DNA of 64,000 nucleotides, from assembly GCA_030706405.1 (NCBI GenBank), contig JAUZOO010000013.1, positions 1-64,000 of the forward strand, in the 5' to 3' direction. Shown piece after piece: positions 8,810-17,442 of this stretch (positions are counted from its first letter, which is position 1; the number at the start of each line of letters is the position of its first letter). A program made the translations under genes and the position numbers. This stretch comes from Bacteroidota bacterium. Lineage in GTDB: Bacteria > Bacteroidota > Bacteroidia > Bacteroidales > JAAUTT01. The notes under the pieces are model-generated. The model searched no databases. It saw nothing but the letters and a program-made list of their open reading frames with translations, and was not told the origin of the DNA.

Positions 8810-11134
8810 TTAATATATTTTACCTACCCTGAACCGCACACCGGCATATATTTTCCGTCCCATTGTCGGCCCCCACACCTGCGAAGCGTCAAAGCCTTTC
8901 ACAAATGGATTCTCGGCGTTGATTATCGGGTTTTGAAGCTGATAGTCCAGAATATTTTCGATGCCCAGATAAACATCAAGCCTCTTGGTATTTTTCGTTA
9001 TCTGGAAAAAATACATGGGGTAAGCGGGAGATTCGTTGGCCTGTGCCGTATATCCCGTTGCACTAGGAAGTCGGGACGGTCCATTAACCTGTGCAGTGAA
9101 GTCGAACACCCATTTCTTAAATTTGGTGGCATACGACAGGTTGACCAATCCCCTATACCTCGAAATCAAAGGCTTATCGACCTCATAACTTTGCTGTCCG
9201 TCATTCAGGGTTATCCGGTTACGGTTATAACGAAAAGCGGTAAACACGTCGAAACCACGGAGAGCAGTAAACGAAATATCGGCTTGCCAAACATCGGCAA
9301 ACGAGCGGCCGTTCAGGTTATAGAAATACACATAATTGCGGTTCCTGTCCAGGTCGACGATGGCCTGTTTTTCAAATTCGGTATGGAAATATTCGAGGCT
9401 TAGGGTAAGCTTTTCGCGGTTCCAGACGGGCAGGTAAAAGGTGGCATTACCGCCATAATTCCAGGCTTTTTCTATCTGCAAATTGTCGATGGCATCAATA
9501 TCGAATTTACGAGTAGAGGCCATTAGCCCAATGTTATCGGCAATGACGTTGGGCGAACGATAGCCACAGCCCGCCGAAGCCCGCAGCACAATATTTGGGG
9601 TAACACTGTATTTGACGTTGGTGCGCGGCGTAAACAACCATCCATAGCGGTAATTAAAATCTTCCCTGAGCCCGACGATCAACGTAAACTTCTGAAGATA
9701 AGAATAAGTGTATTGAGCAAAGGCTCCGGGGACAACTTCTGTGCGGTTTAACGGAGTTAACGGAGTGTTGTTCTCCGGCAGTTTATCGCGGAATACGGTT
9801 TTGAAATTGTCGTACAAAAAGCTTGCACCAACTGCATACTGGTGATTGGTATTTCCTATATATGAATTAAATATAACGTTGCTGTAAAACGTGTTCTGTG
9901 TTCCGTTATAAAGTTTATACGTTTTATCGGAACCAAAATAAGAATCGAGTTTATGAGTTGTAAAACTATTGATGATGCCGATGCTTTGCCCCGGTTTGGA
10001 GCCAATGGCAATTCCGGTTTTATTGTAAATGTTGAAATTCAGGTTATCAACATCGGTGATGTAATAAACATCGGCTTTGTGGCATAAAGGCGATTGTCCA
10101 CCTTGGCGGTCGTCGTACAGGAAACGGGCACCGGTGCGCGATTCCACACGTTTCGAGGGGCTAATGTACAACCACCGGTTAAACACGTTGACCGATTTGG
10201 TTAACGGCATGTCCATAAAATGGTCGCTATTGCGGTCATGGATGGTCGTGTTGCCGGTTTGGTAATTGATGTTGGTTTGCGTTGACCCTTGCACCAACAA
10301 ATTTGTCCACAGGTTATCGTTTATCTTTCTGGCACCGGTTATATTAGCCTCATACTTAAAGTATTCGTCAGCATATAATTCTGCAAAAAATTCTTCCGTT
10401 TTATCGGGCTTTTTAAATTCCAGATTGATTTGTCCAGTTACCGACTCGTAGCCATTAACCACCGACGATGCCCCTTTGGATATCTGGATTGACTCCAGCC
10501 AACTGCCTGGAATATAATTCCATCCATAGGTTGACGATAATCCCCGTAATACCGGGATATTCTCGCCCAACACCTGACTGTAAATGCCCGAAAGCCCCAA
10601 AAGCTGAACTTGTCGGGCACCGGAAACCGCATCGGCATAGCCAACGGTAATGGTAGCGCTGTTCTCAAAACTTTCGGCCAGGTTACAGCAGGCCATCTTC
10701 ATCAGCCCGGTTTTCGAAATCTGTTCGGTCTTTAAAACATTAAACCGCGAAATGAGGGTCCCGGCCTGACTGGCAGTGACTGCGACTTCTTTTAACTGCT
10801 GCTCGCGGGGAAGAATAAATTCGACATTGGAATTGACCACCCGGCCTGCAATTAAGGCACTGTCAACGGTAAGTCCCTTATAAGCAACAACCAAATAGGC
10901 AGAATCTTTGCCCGTCCCTGCGAGTGTAAATTGTCCGTTGGCGTCGGTGCTGGTTATTTTGGCAAGTCCGGCAAACCGGATATTGGCTCCCGCAACCGCT
11001 TCCTTTTCGCCCTTGGAATTTAACGAATATACGTGTCCGACAATGTTTTGAGCCCGGGGAATAGCAGGTATTCCCAACAGGCCAAAAAACATCAAACGCC
11101 TAACGCAAAGAAGTAAAAATTTATGGGCACTCAT
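8810..11134 (-). CDS. TonB-dependent receptor with carboxypeptidase-regulatory N-domain
   Basis: A 774-residue outer-membrane receptor. A signal peptide is followed by a CarboxypepD_reg-like beta domain (about 30-115), a plug and a beta barrel ending in the aromatic-rich RKIYAGVRFRVGKIY. The plug carries KMACCNLAESFENSATI (Cys149-Cys150), a motif I associate with Bacteroidota receptors encoded beside HMA metal proteins. It is encoded between another TonB receptor and the ABC binding protein, all in one direction with gaps of about 20-30 bp. It likely imports a metal complex or small chelate that the SsuABC-like transporter then carries inward. The substrate is not determined. Confidence 0.82.
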   Translation of the reverse strand: MSAHKFLLLCVRRLMFFGLLGIPAIPRAQNIVGHVYSLNSKGEKEAVAGANIRFAGLAKITSTDANGQFTLAGTGKDSAYLVVAYKGLTVDSALIAGRVVNSNVEFILPREQQLKEVAVTASQAGTLISRFNVLKTEQISKTGLMKMACCNLAESFENSATITVGYADAVSGARQVQLLGLSGIYSQVLGENIPVLRGLSSTYGWNYIPGSWLESIQISKGASSVVNGYESVTGQINLEFKKPDKTEEFFAELYADEYFKYEANITGARKINDNLWTNLLVQGSTQTNINYQTGNTTIHDRNSDHFMDMPLTKSVNVFNRWLYISPSKRVESRTGARFLYDDRQGGQSPLCHKADVYYITDVDNLNFNIYNKTGIAIGSKPGQSIGIINSFTTHKLDSYFGSDKTYKLYNGTQNTFYSNVIFNSYIGNTNHQYAVGASFLYDNFKTVFRDKLPENNTPLTPLNRTEVVPGAFAQYTYSYLQKFTLIVGLREDFNYRYGWLFTPRTNVKYSVTPNIVLRASAGCGYRSPNVIADNIGLMASTRKFDIDAIDNLQIEKAWNYGGNATFYLPVWNREKLTLSLEYFHTEFEKQAIVDLDRNRNYVYFYNLNGRSFADVWQADISFTALRGFDVFTAFRYNRNRITLNDGQQSYEVDKPLISRYRGLVNLSYATKFKKWVFDFTAQVNGPSRLPSATGYTAQANESPAYPMYFFQITKNTKRLDVYLGIENILDYQLQNPIINAENPFVKGFDASQVWGPTMGRKIYAGVRFRVGKIY

Positions 11135-11153
11135 TAATCTATAGCTAATTGTA

Positions 11154-13154
11154 TTACAATAAGTTTATTATTAAATTGATATAATAATTCCGGCCTTTGC
11201 GGGAAATATTATTCCAATCGGAATAGGTCGAATATTTCCTGTCGAACAGATTTTCAACCCCAACCTTTAGTTTGGGATTGTATGTTTTCAGGTGGAAATC
11301 ATACCCGGCCGAAGCCCCGAAAATCAGGTACGCCGGAGTCTGGTCCTCGCCATAGTCGGCACTGTATTTATACTGTTTGGCAGCGCCTTGCAGTTTGAGT
11401 TCGGCATACACCTGTTTCCGATTAAAACTCAGTGACGAGGAATAGGAAACCGGCGCTATTAAAGGCAGGGCGCGGTTATGGTCATCCCGTCCCAAACTGT
11501 ACGAAGCTTTGTTTGTCCAGATGAAATAATCAGCAAACGATTGCTTTACCGTCAAATCGGAAGTGAGGATGGTGGCATGATCCAGGTTCCGGTAAACTTT
11601 CACCCCCGAGGCATTCAGCGTCATGTGGGTTAAGGAGTTATCCGGCTTTCCGATGATATAATTATTCAGATAGAAACACGAACCTTCAAGGCTGACATTC
11701 AGTTTGCCCAAGGTGGCCGAAAAGGCGAGGTTTCCTTCCCACGACGATTCGTTTTTTAACTGCGGATTGCCCAGATAATCGTAATTATCAAAACTGTTAA
11801 ACAGGTAAAAACCATACGCTTCCGAAGACGAAGGGGCACGGAGCCCATACCCTCCCCCAACTTTAACCTGTATATTCTTCAGGTAATAGTGATATTTGGC
11901 GGCGACATTCCATAAAAGCCGGTTTTGAAACCTGCTCATTCCCGGATAATAAATCTGCAACGTACTCAGCCCGAAATCACTTCGGATACGGTCATGTTGC
12001 ACGGCAAGCCGGGCCGAAACCTGAAGAAACTTACGGGCAGTGAACTGGTATTTATCCTCAGCAAACAAACTGGTATTCAGCGTCCTCACGTCAGGCCAGG
12101 TGTACATAAACATTGGCTTTTCGTCCGGATTTTTCGAATACATGGTCATTTCCGCAAGCGACTGATTATAATACGAATCGAGGTTCAGCAGGAAATTATG
12201 CCGCGTCTTCCGGCCTTGCAGGGTAGAGTAAAACCCGGCCGTTTTGCTCTTGCCGGGCATATCCATGTGCATGGCCACATTGGGACGCTTAGTGTCGTCC
12301 ATAATGTGCGTTATTGTATTGAAATACAACTTGGTCTCCCATTTCGAGAATACCGGCGAAAGTTCCTCTTTTGTAAAACTTAACGAAGTTATCAGTCCTT
12401 TGGCCGATTTCACATCCATGGTAAGCGCCGGATAGCCCACGTTCGTGGCTACATCGTAAATAACCGAGGCTTCGACAGCCCGGTTTCCGGATAACCGTAA
12501 CCCGAAGTTGGACATGAGGTTGACCTTCTGAAATTGAGAAAACTGAACCTCTTCCCCGCCCCCGGCGCGATAATCATCGCTCTTGCGGACAAAAACACCG
12601 GAGTTCGAATAAAACGAAGGGTTCGAATAAGCCAAACTTCCCCCTAAAATCCGGTAATGCCCGTTGGTTTCGTACCCGCTGTTGACACTGGCACTCACAT
12701 TTTCCTTATGAAAACCGGCCTTGTAAAGTTTCATATCCAGACTACCACCAATGCTGTTGGTAGCGTAAGGGTTTCCACCAATACCCGAGGCTATGTGCAT
12801 TTTGTTTAAATTAATAACCTCAACATAGGAACTGACAGGATCCATACAGTCGGTGCAGGCACAAAAAATCTTCATGCCATCGATGGTCACGGAAGTGCGT
12901 TCCGAAGCCATGTTGTTGATGGTCGGTTCCCAGGCATAACTGCCGCGTTTAATGAGATTTATCCTGTCCTGTTGTTCCATATATTCATCGACAGAAGACA
13001 TGGGTTTGGGCTCATTTTTTGAACCCAAACCAGTCTTTCCAATTATGATTACTTCTTTTAAACATAAATTTCGAACAGAATCTGTTTTCTGCTGAGAATA
13101 AGCGAACTGAAGACTGAACAACCCAATTCCGGCATACAGTATCCGTTTGTTCAT
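11154..13154 (-). CDS. TonB-dependent receptor, OprC/NosA (copper receptor)-like
   Basis: A 666-residue receptor. The plug has DGMKIFCACTDCMDPVSSYVE, matching the Cys-containing plug motif of the OprC/NosA copper receptors. The CxxxM pattern is present as C100-T-D-C-M104. A Met/His patch MHMDM (295-299) lies in the barrel, where OprC contributes its His and Met ligands. The C-terminus (NYYINLIINLL) is a normal final barrel strand. Family knowledge points to outer-membrane copper uptake; assignment to copper here is inferred from these residues and from the neighbouring HMA and Met/His-rich proteins. Its operon begins at the shared operator-promoter near 14.6 kb. Confidence 0.75.
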   Translation of the reverse strand: MNKRILYAGIGLFSLQFAYSQQKTDSVRNLCLKEVIIIGKTGLGSKNEPKPMSSVDEYMEQQDRINLIKRGSYAWEPTINNMASERTSVTIDGMKIFCACTDCMDPVSSYVEVINLNKMHIASGIGGNPYATNSIGGSLDMKLYKAGFHKENVSASVNSGYETNGHYRILGGSLAYSNPSFYSNSGVFVRKSDDYRAGGGEEVQFSQFQKVNLMSNFGLRLSGNRAVEASVIYDVATNVGYPALTMDVKSAKGLITSLSFTKEELSPVFSKWETKLYFNTITHIMDDTKRPNVAMHMDMPGKSKTAGFYSTLQGRKTRHNFLLNLDSYYNQSLAEMTMYSKNPDEKPMFMYTWPDVRTLNTSLFAEDKYQFTARKFLQVSARLAVQHDRIRSDFGLSTLQIYYPGMSRFQNRLLWNVAAKYHYYLKNIQVKVGGGYGLRAPSSSEAYGFYLFNSFDNYDYLGNPQLKNESSWEGNLAFSATLGKLNVSLEGSCFYLNNYIIGKPDNSLTHMTLNASGVKVYRNLDHATILTSDLTVKQSFADYFIWTNKASYSLGRDDHNRALPLIAPVSYSSSLSFNRKQVYAELKLQGAAKQYKYSADYGEDQTPAYLIFGASAGYDFHLKTYNPKLKVGVENLFDRKYSTYSDWNNISRKGRNYYINLIINLL

Positions 13155-13158
13155 CCGC

Positions 13159-14034
13159 TTAAAATTCTAATTCAAAATAGATGCTACTTGCTGTGGTTGT
13201 GCCTGTTATGGCTTCACCTTTAAGCACCGTATTGCTGGCATCCTGCACAATCAGATTTATCTTCCAATAGCCTGTCATGGTGAGGTTTACCTTTCCCTGG
13301 TAGGATTGGGTAAATGAATCGTACGTCAGGTTCACATTGTTGGGCGACGTATGGTTGTCCATATCCGGCATGCGCGGGTCAATCTGGATGGTATAATTCT
13401 CTACCGGAGAAAACGTCAGCATATCAACCTTTTTGTAGAGATAAGCCTTTACATCGTTGGTACCCACCTGAGGTTTGGACGGTTCGACCAGTGCCAGGAA
13501 ATAACTGATATTATCGGCGCCTTTAAAGCTCTTGTAGCGTACCTTTCCGGTGGATGCAGCAACGGTTACCTGGTTGGATACCTTGGCAATAGTGTCGTTG
13601 CCATTCACGTAATTGTATGCTATCTCCCAGTATTCGGAACTATTGCTGGCCATGATGAAAATGAAATAACCTTTGTACAACGTATTGGTATTCGCAACTT
13701 TACTGATGGCCGAATACGGGCAGGCATGGCTCATGGAAGTCATGTGCATGAGGGGTTTCCACGACAGGTTGGCATCTTCCACGTATTTACCGGTGGCATT
13801 GTTCTTTACCTGTATGTAAACTTCGTTATAACCCACCACAAAATCGCCGGTATCTTTTTTAAAGATGTAAAAGGAATAATTGCCTTTGGTTATCGTATCA
13901 ACAGGCTGTAGGGCAGAAACTTCGTCCTGCGCGGTTACCACTTTAACCTCGTCCTTACTGCACGAGGTTATGAGTGTAGCTGTTACTATTATAAAAAGGG
14001 TGAAATATTTAAATTTGGTATTTAATAAGCTCAT
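13159..14034 (-). CDS. Met/His-rich lipoprotein, YtkA/FixH-like domain
   Basis: A lipoprotein of about 291 residues from the ATG at 14034 (MSLLNTKFKYFTLF, lipobox LITSC). An internal HMTSMSHACPYS segment and a C-terminal MPDMDNHTSPNN followed by MTGYWKINLIVQD resemble the YtkA/FixH-type domain seen in copper-related proteins. The Met/His/Cys clusters could bind Cu(I). It ends 4 bp before the OprC-like receptor gene and follows the small Cys-rich protein gene, so it is probably a surface or periplasmic partner of the receptor. The function is inferred from residues and context only. Confidence 0.6.
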   Translation of the reverse strand: MSLLNTKFKYFTLFIIVTATLITSCSKDEVKVVTAQDEVSALQPVDTITKGNYSFYIFKKDTGDFVVGYNEVYIQVKNNATGKYVEDANLSWKPLMHMTSMSHACPYSAISKVANTNTLYKGYFIFIMASNSSEYWEIAYNYVNGNDTIAKVSNQVTVAASTGKVRYKSFKGADNISYFLALVEPSKPQVGTNDVKAYLYKKVDMLTFSPVENYTIQIDPRMPDMDNHTSPNNVNLTYDSFTQSYQGKVNLTMTGYWKINLIVQDASNTVLKGEAITGTTTASSIYFELEF

Positions 14035-14108
14035 ATTGTTTAATTTATTAGGGTTAATTACATTAACATAAACCACATCTTGTGGTGTAATCCTAAGGAT
14101 TTAAACTC

Positions 14109-14516
14109 TTATCCAACAATGATATCAGAGTTTTCTTCTGCTTTCGGAGGCACAAATATGAGCGAAGCATACCCCTGCAATTGGGCAACTTCGAGGTTTG
14201 CCAATCGAAGCACCTTCACTTCAACGGGCTTAATCCTGAAAAAATAAGAGCACAAAAAATCCTGTTCCTCGTTATTCGTAGCTTTTTTATTATGACGGTT
14301 TTCGGTGTCGCTGTTGGTTTCTGCAACCATCTTTATCTGCTTCTTGAGAAAACATTTCCCATGGCAGCAGCTATTCTTCACATTCTTATTAACGCATAGG
14401 TTTTTAGCAATATAATCTTTGAAAATACCATATTGCACCTGAGGTATTTGATATTTGGAAATATTAAATACCATCACGAACAACATTGTAAAGGCAAAGA
14501 TTCTATACTTAATCAT
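14109..14516 (-). CDS. Small Cys-rich exported protein, first gene of the receptor operon
   Basis: A 135-residue protein with a hydrophobic N-terminus (signal or membrane anchor, FAFTMLFVMVF) and a Cys/Lys segment NSCCHGKCFLKKQIK. I do not recognise a named family, but small proteins with a CCHGKC motif commonly precede TonB-receptor operons in this phylum. It is the first gene after the operator-promoter at 14577-14668. The CC/C cluster suggests binding of a soft metal; this is not proven. Confidence 0.6.
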   Translation of the reverse strand: MIKYRIFAFTMLFVMVFNISKYQIPQVQYGIFKDYIAKNLCVNKNVKNSCCHGKCFLKKQIKMVAETNSDTENRHNKKATNNEEQDFLCSYFFRIKPVEVKVLRLANLEVAQLQGYASLIFVPPKAEENSDIIVG

Positions 14517-14576
14517 TTATGGGTTAGCTTAAACATTTTCATCATTGGCAATGCCTGTTTGGCACTTAATCCTGTG

Positions 14577-14668
14577 CAAAGGTGGGTGTTGTGCTTAAGC
14601 ATTGAAATAACACATATAAGGTATTTAAGGATACCATGTTTAAGGGAGTTAACAGTGGTATTTATGCG
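14577..14668 (-). promoter_or_regulatory. Operator-promoter 1 (metal-receptor operon)
   Basis: On the plus strand ATAAC-N8-GGTAT (14607-14624), 6 bp, then ATACC-N8-GGGAG (14631-14648), plus a distal GGTATTTATGCG (14657-14668). CAAA at 14577-14580 is the complement of the -7 TTTG, exactly 26 bp from the nearest half-site. Sequence and spacing match eight other sites in this window. Confidence 0.8.
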
Positions 14669-14774
14669 CATTTACCGTTAACGGGTTTAGGGTTGCACAA
14701 CACAACAAAAAACAAACCATAAAAAATTATTTTACAACCAATTACACTCCGGAACCTGGTTCCTTTCTGTAATA

Positions 14775-14842
14775 AAAAAGCCACGGAGCACCCGGATTTT
14801 CACTAATCTTTTAGTGTCAACCCGGATACTCCGTGGCTTTTA
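14775..14842. terminator. Bidirectional terminator
   Basis: AAAAAGCCACGGAG faces CTCCGTGGCTTTT, with a nested CACTAA-TCTT-TTAGTG stem between. It lies between the lipoprotein gene ending at 14903 and the receptor-operon promoter, so it can end transcripts from the right and insulate the operon. Confidence 0.8.
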
Positions 14843-14902
14843 TTTTGATAATGCAACCGCCTGCTTAAACAAAAGATAAGCTGGACATGAAGGCGAAATC
14901 CC

Positions 14903-15667
14903 TTATTTAATCTTCGGTTTCCAGAGGAATAAATCGTGTATGCGTACACTTCTGTTAACCAATGGGGTATCTTTTTCTGTTCCAAGGGTTACCGTACTCT
15001 TCTTTTCTGCCTTTATCTTCAGGATTACGTTTTTACTGTCAATTTTTACGGTGAACTTCTCCCCTTTCAGAGGGTCATGCGGAATATAGGTCCCTATTTT
15101 TATTGTGTCGGGGTCAGTTTCCGATTTCTTCCACAGCGACACACCTCCGGCATATCCATTCTCCGAATTATCCCCGTAAGAAACTGTAAATTCGATATAT
15201 GAAACAGAGGGTATGACGGAAATTTCCAAATAGCCATTGGTGTAATGATAGCAAGCCACATGCATCATGGGGCATTGAAGGGCTACATAACCAAGGCTCA
15301 CCTCCGAACTAACGGTTGACACACCTGCACTGTTTCCGCATTCGGGGTTAACCGCATAATCCACCAAGGCATAATTCACTGTTAAACTATCATAAATCAC
15401 CTTTATTCTGTTTGGCAGGTACGAAACAACATTCACGCTTTTCATCAGGTCGGTTTCGCAATCCAGTTTCGAAGTAAGGAAATAACCATCCCGGCTCCAT
15501 TTCTGAAAGTTCTCGTGATACAGTAACGTTCCTTTTACCGGGTCAACCACAGTATCGCCGCTGCTGTTAACAACGGGAATGTCCACCTCATCATCCAGAA
15601 TGATTTTATTATTACAGGAAAACAAAACCATCGCCGATAATAGTAAAAGAGCTGTAGTTGGTTTCAT
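14903..15667 (-). CDS. Lipoprotein of a SusCD locus (paralog A)
   Basis: A secreted lipoprotein of about 254 residues (MKPTTALLLLSAMVLFSC) without a family I recognise. It is clearly paralogous to the product at 20950-21702. Both share GTLxxHENFQKW, CETDLM, VNPxCGN, GYVALQCP and a C-terminal RSVRIHDLFLWKP or equivalent. The conserved cysteines and aromatic residues suggest a compact beta-rich, disulfide-bearing or ligand-binding surface protein. It is the third gene of a SusC-SusD-lipoprotein unit, where third genes often encode surface binding proteins or enzymes. No catalytic motif is apparent. Confidence 0.65.
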   Translation of the reverse strand: MKPTTALLLLSAMVLFSCNNKIILDDEVDIPVVNSSGDTVVDPVKGTLLYHENFQKWSRDGYFLTSKLDCETDLMKSVNVVSYLPNRIKVIYDSLTVNYALVDYAVNPECGNSAGVSTVSSEVSLGYVALQCPMMHVACYHYTNGYLEISVIPSVSYIEFTVSYGDNSENGYAGGVSLWKKSETDPDTIKIGTYIPHDPLKGEKFTVKIDSKNVILKIKAEKKSTVTLGTEKDTPLVNRSVRIHDLFLWKPKIK

Positions 15668-15787
15668 TACAAACATTTAGTTGTTTTAATTAGTTAAGAT
15701 TAGGGCTTTAAATACCTCCTAAGGAGATTTAAAACCCTAATCTTACAGTATTTAATTAAAGGGTCGTCTGCAACCGGTTACCTTCTA

Positions 15788-17395
15788 TTAATAACCAGGG
15801 TTTTGAGGAGTGATACCCAAATCCTCGCTGCTTTCGCCCAAAGGAATAGGGAAACGGTAGAACTTACCACTCACATTGGTATACTTGGCATGCAGGTGTT
15901 TGTATATTTTAGCAAAGAAAGCTGAATTTACGCTTACACCGGGGAAGGCTGCCGCAATGGTTGTTTCCGAAGCGTACTTATCTTTGAAATATTCAAAGCT
16001 GCTTACCGTTTTTACTGTCGAAATCAAAGTTCTCCAACGAACCAGATTAGTCCAGTGTTTTTGTTCATAGGTAAATTCCAAATCCCATTCTTTGTACAAA
16101 TCTTCTTTAGTAAGTGCACTCAGGTCATATTGGGTACTGCCATAGGCCCTTTCGCGAAGTTTATTAACCAAAGGCAGGGCTTCGCTTGCACGGTTTAAGA
16201 AAAATAAGGCTTCGGCTTTAATGAGGAATACTTCGGCATAGCGGAAGTCAATATGGTCGATATCGTTTGGCTGGTCATCGGTGGTTAATTCACTTCCTAC
16301 AGCGGCACGGTGAATAAATTTACCATAACGGGAAGTCGTTACCGGCCAGGCAAAAGAATAGGTTTTCAAATCCAGCGGATTAATCAATTGCGTGGTGTAC
16401 GAATACTTCTTACGGGTATCCTTATCGCTAAACCTGTCGATAAGAGTTGGGTCGGCAGGGCCAATATGGTTATCGGTCACTAAATCGAACTTATTGGTGA
16501 AAGCACAGTGCGTTTGGTGATTACCCTGAGCGTCAACACCATCGCCATCATGATGAATGGTGAAGATATGTTCATTGCCATTTTCCTGTGCGCTACCAAA
16601 GATTGCATTATAATCGGTTAGCAGGGAGTATTTACCTTTGCTGATTACCGAATCGGCAAATGCTACAGCCTTTTCGAGCTTGGCATTATCTACGGTGTGT
16701 GTAGGGTCGGTGGTGCTGGTTTTAATGGCTTCTATTTGGGATTGGGAGAGCGGGTTCTGTCCCCAGGTGAGGTAAACTTTTGCCAGAATGGTATTGGCAG
16801 CTCCCCTGCTGGGGTTAGATTTGTTGGCATCAACTTCGGGCAAACCGGTTTTAGCTTCGGTTAAATCCTTAACAATTTGGGCATATACCTCATCGATGGA
16901 TTTACGTGTTTTATCGGAACTGCTGGTGCTTAATACCAAAGGAATTTCGCCAAAGAGCTGTACCAGGTTAAAATAGTCATATCCCCTGATAAACTTAGCC
17001 CTTGCAATCGTAAGGGTCCGTGTTGCTTTTGAAACTTTTGAAGTATCGGCAGCACTAATCTTTTCGATGGCAGTATTGGCGGCACCGATACTCTTATACA
17101 ACCGGCTAAATACTTTTATGGGGTACCAAGTACTTGGTTTGGTCTCAAAACGGCTTACCAAAGGTCCGTCTTTATCTTCCGTACCTTCAAAGCTGATGGT
17201 ACTTTCAGTTTGAGACTCTACTAAAAATGAATACGAGGAGCTAAGGGTCTGCAATGGGCCATAAACAGCATTGGCAAGGGCCAACGCTTCAGCATCAGAC
17301 GTTACCCCACTAATAACACTGGCATCTTCTGTATCGCTCTTTTTGCAGGAAAGCAATGCCGTGGCTAAAAACAATGAGTAGAAAATTTTCTTCAT
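15788..17395 (-). CDS. SusD/RagB-family outer-membrane lipoprotein
   Basis: A 535-residue lipoprotein (MKKIFYSLFLATALLSCKKS) with the SusD features: an N-terminal TPR-like part including ARAKFIRGYDYFNLVQLFGE and RGAANTILAKVYLTWG, and a C-terminal section ending FPIPLGESSEDLGITPQNPGY. It would cap the SusC-type channel encoded just upstream and capture the nutrient at the cell surface. The locus has no glycoside hydrolase, so the substrate need not be a glycan. Upstream SusC is preceded by the shared operator, suggesting induction together with sulfur genes. Confidence 0.92.
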   Translation of the reverse strand: MKKIFYSLFLATALLSCKKSDTEDASVISGVTSDAEALALANAVYGPLQTLSSSYSFLVESQTESTISFEGTEDKDGPLVSRFETKPSTWYPIKVFSRLYKSIGAANTAIEKISAADTSKVSKATRTLTIARAKFIRGYDYFNLVQLFGEIPLVLSTSSSDKTRKSIDEVYAQIVKDLTEAKTGLPEVDANKSNPSRGAANTILAKVYLTWGQNPLSQSQIEAIKTSTTDPTHTVDNAKLEKAVAFADSVISKGKYSLLTDYNAIFGSAQENGNEHIFTIHHDGDGVDAQGNHQTHCAFTNKFDLVTDNHIGPADPTLIDRFSDKDTRKKYSYTTQLINPLDLKTYSFAWPVTTSRYGKFIHRAAVGSELTTDDQPNDIDHIDFRYAEVFLIKAEALFFLNRASEALPLVNKLRERAYGSTQYDLSALTKEDLYKEWDLEFTYEQKHWTNLVRWRTLISTVKTVSSFEYFKDKYASETTIAAAFPGVSVNSAFFAKIYKHLHAKYTNVSGKFYRFPIPLGESSEDLGITPQNPGY

Positions 17396-17442
17396 TCTTT
17401 TGATTTTTAATTGATTAATACTATATTTTAATTTACTCGCTA

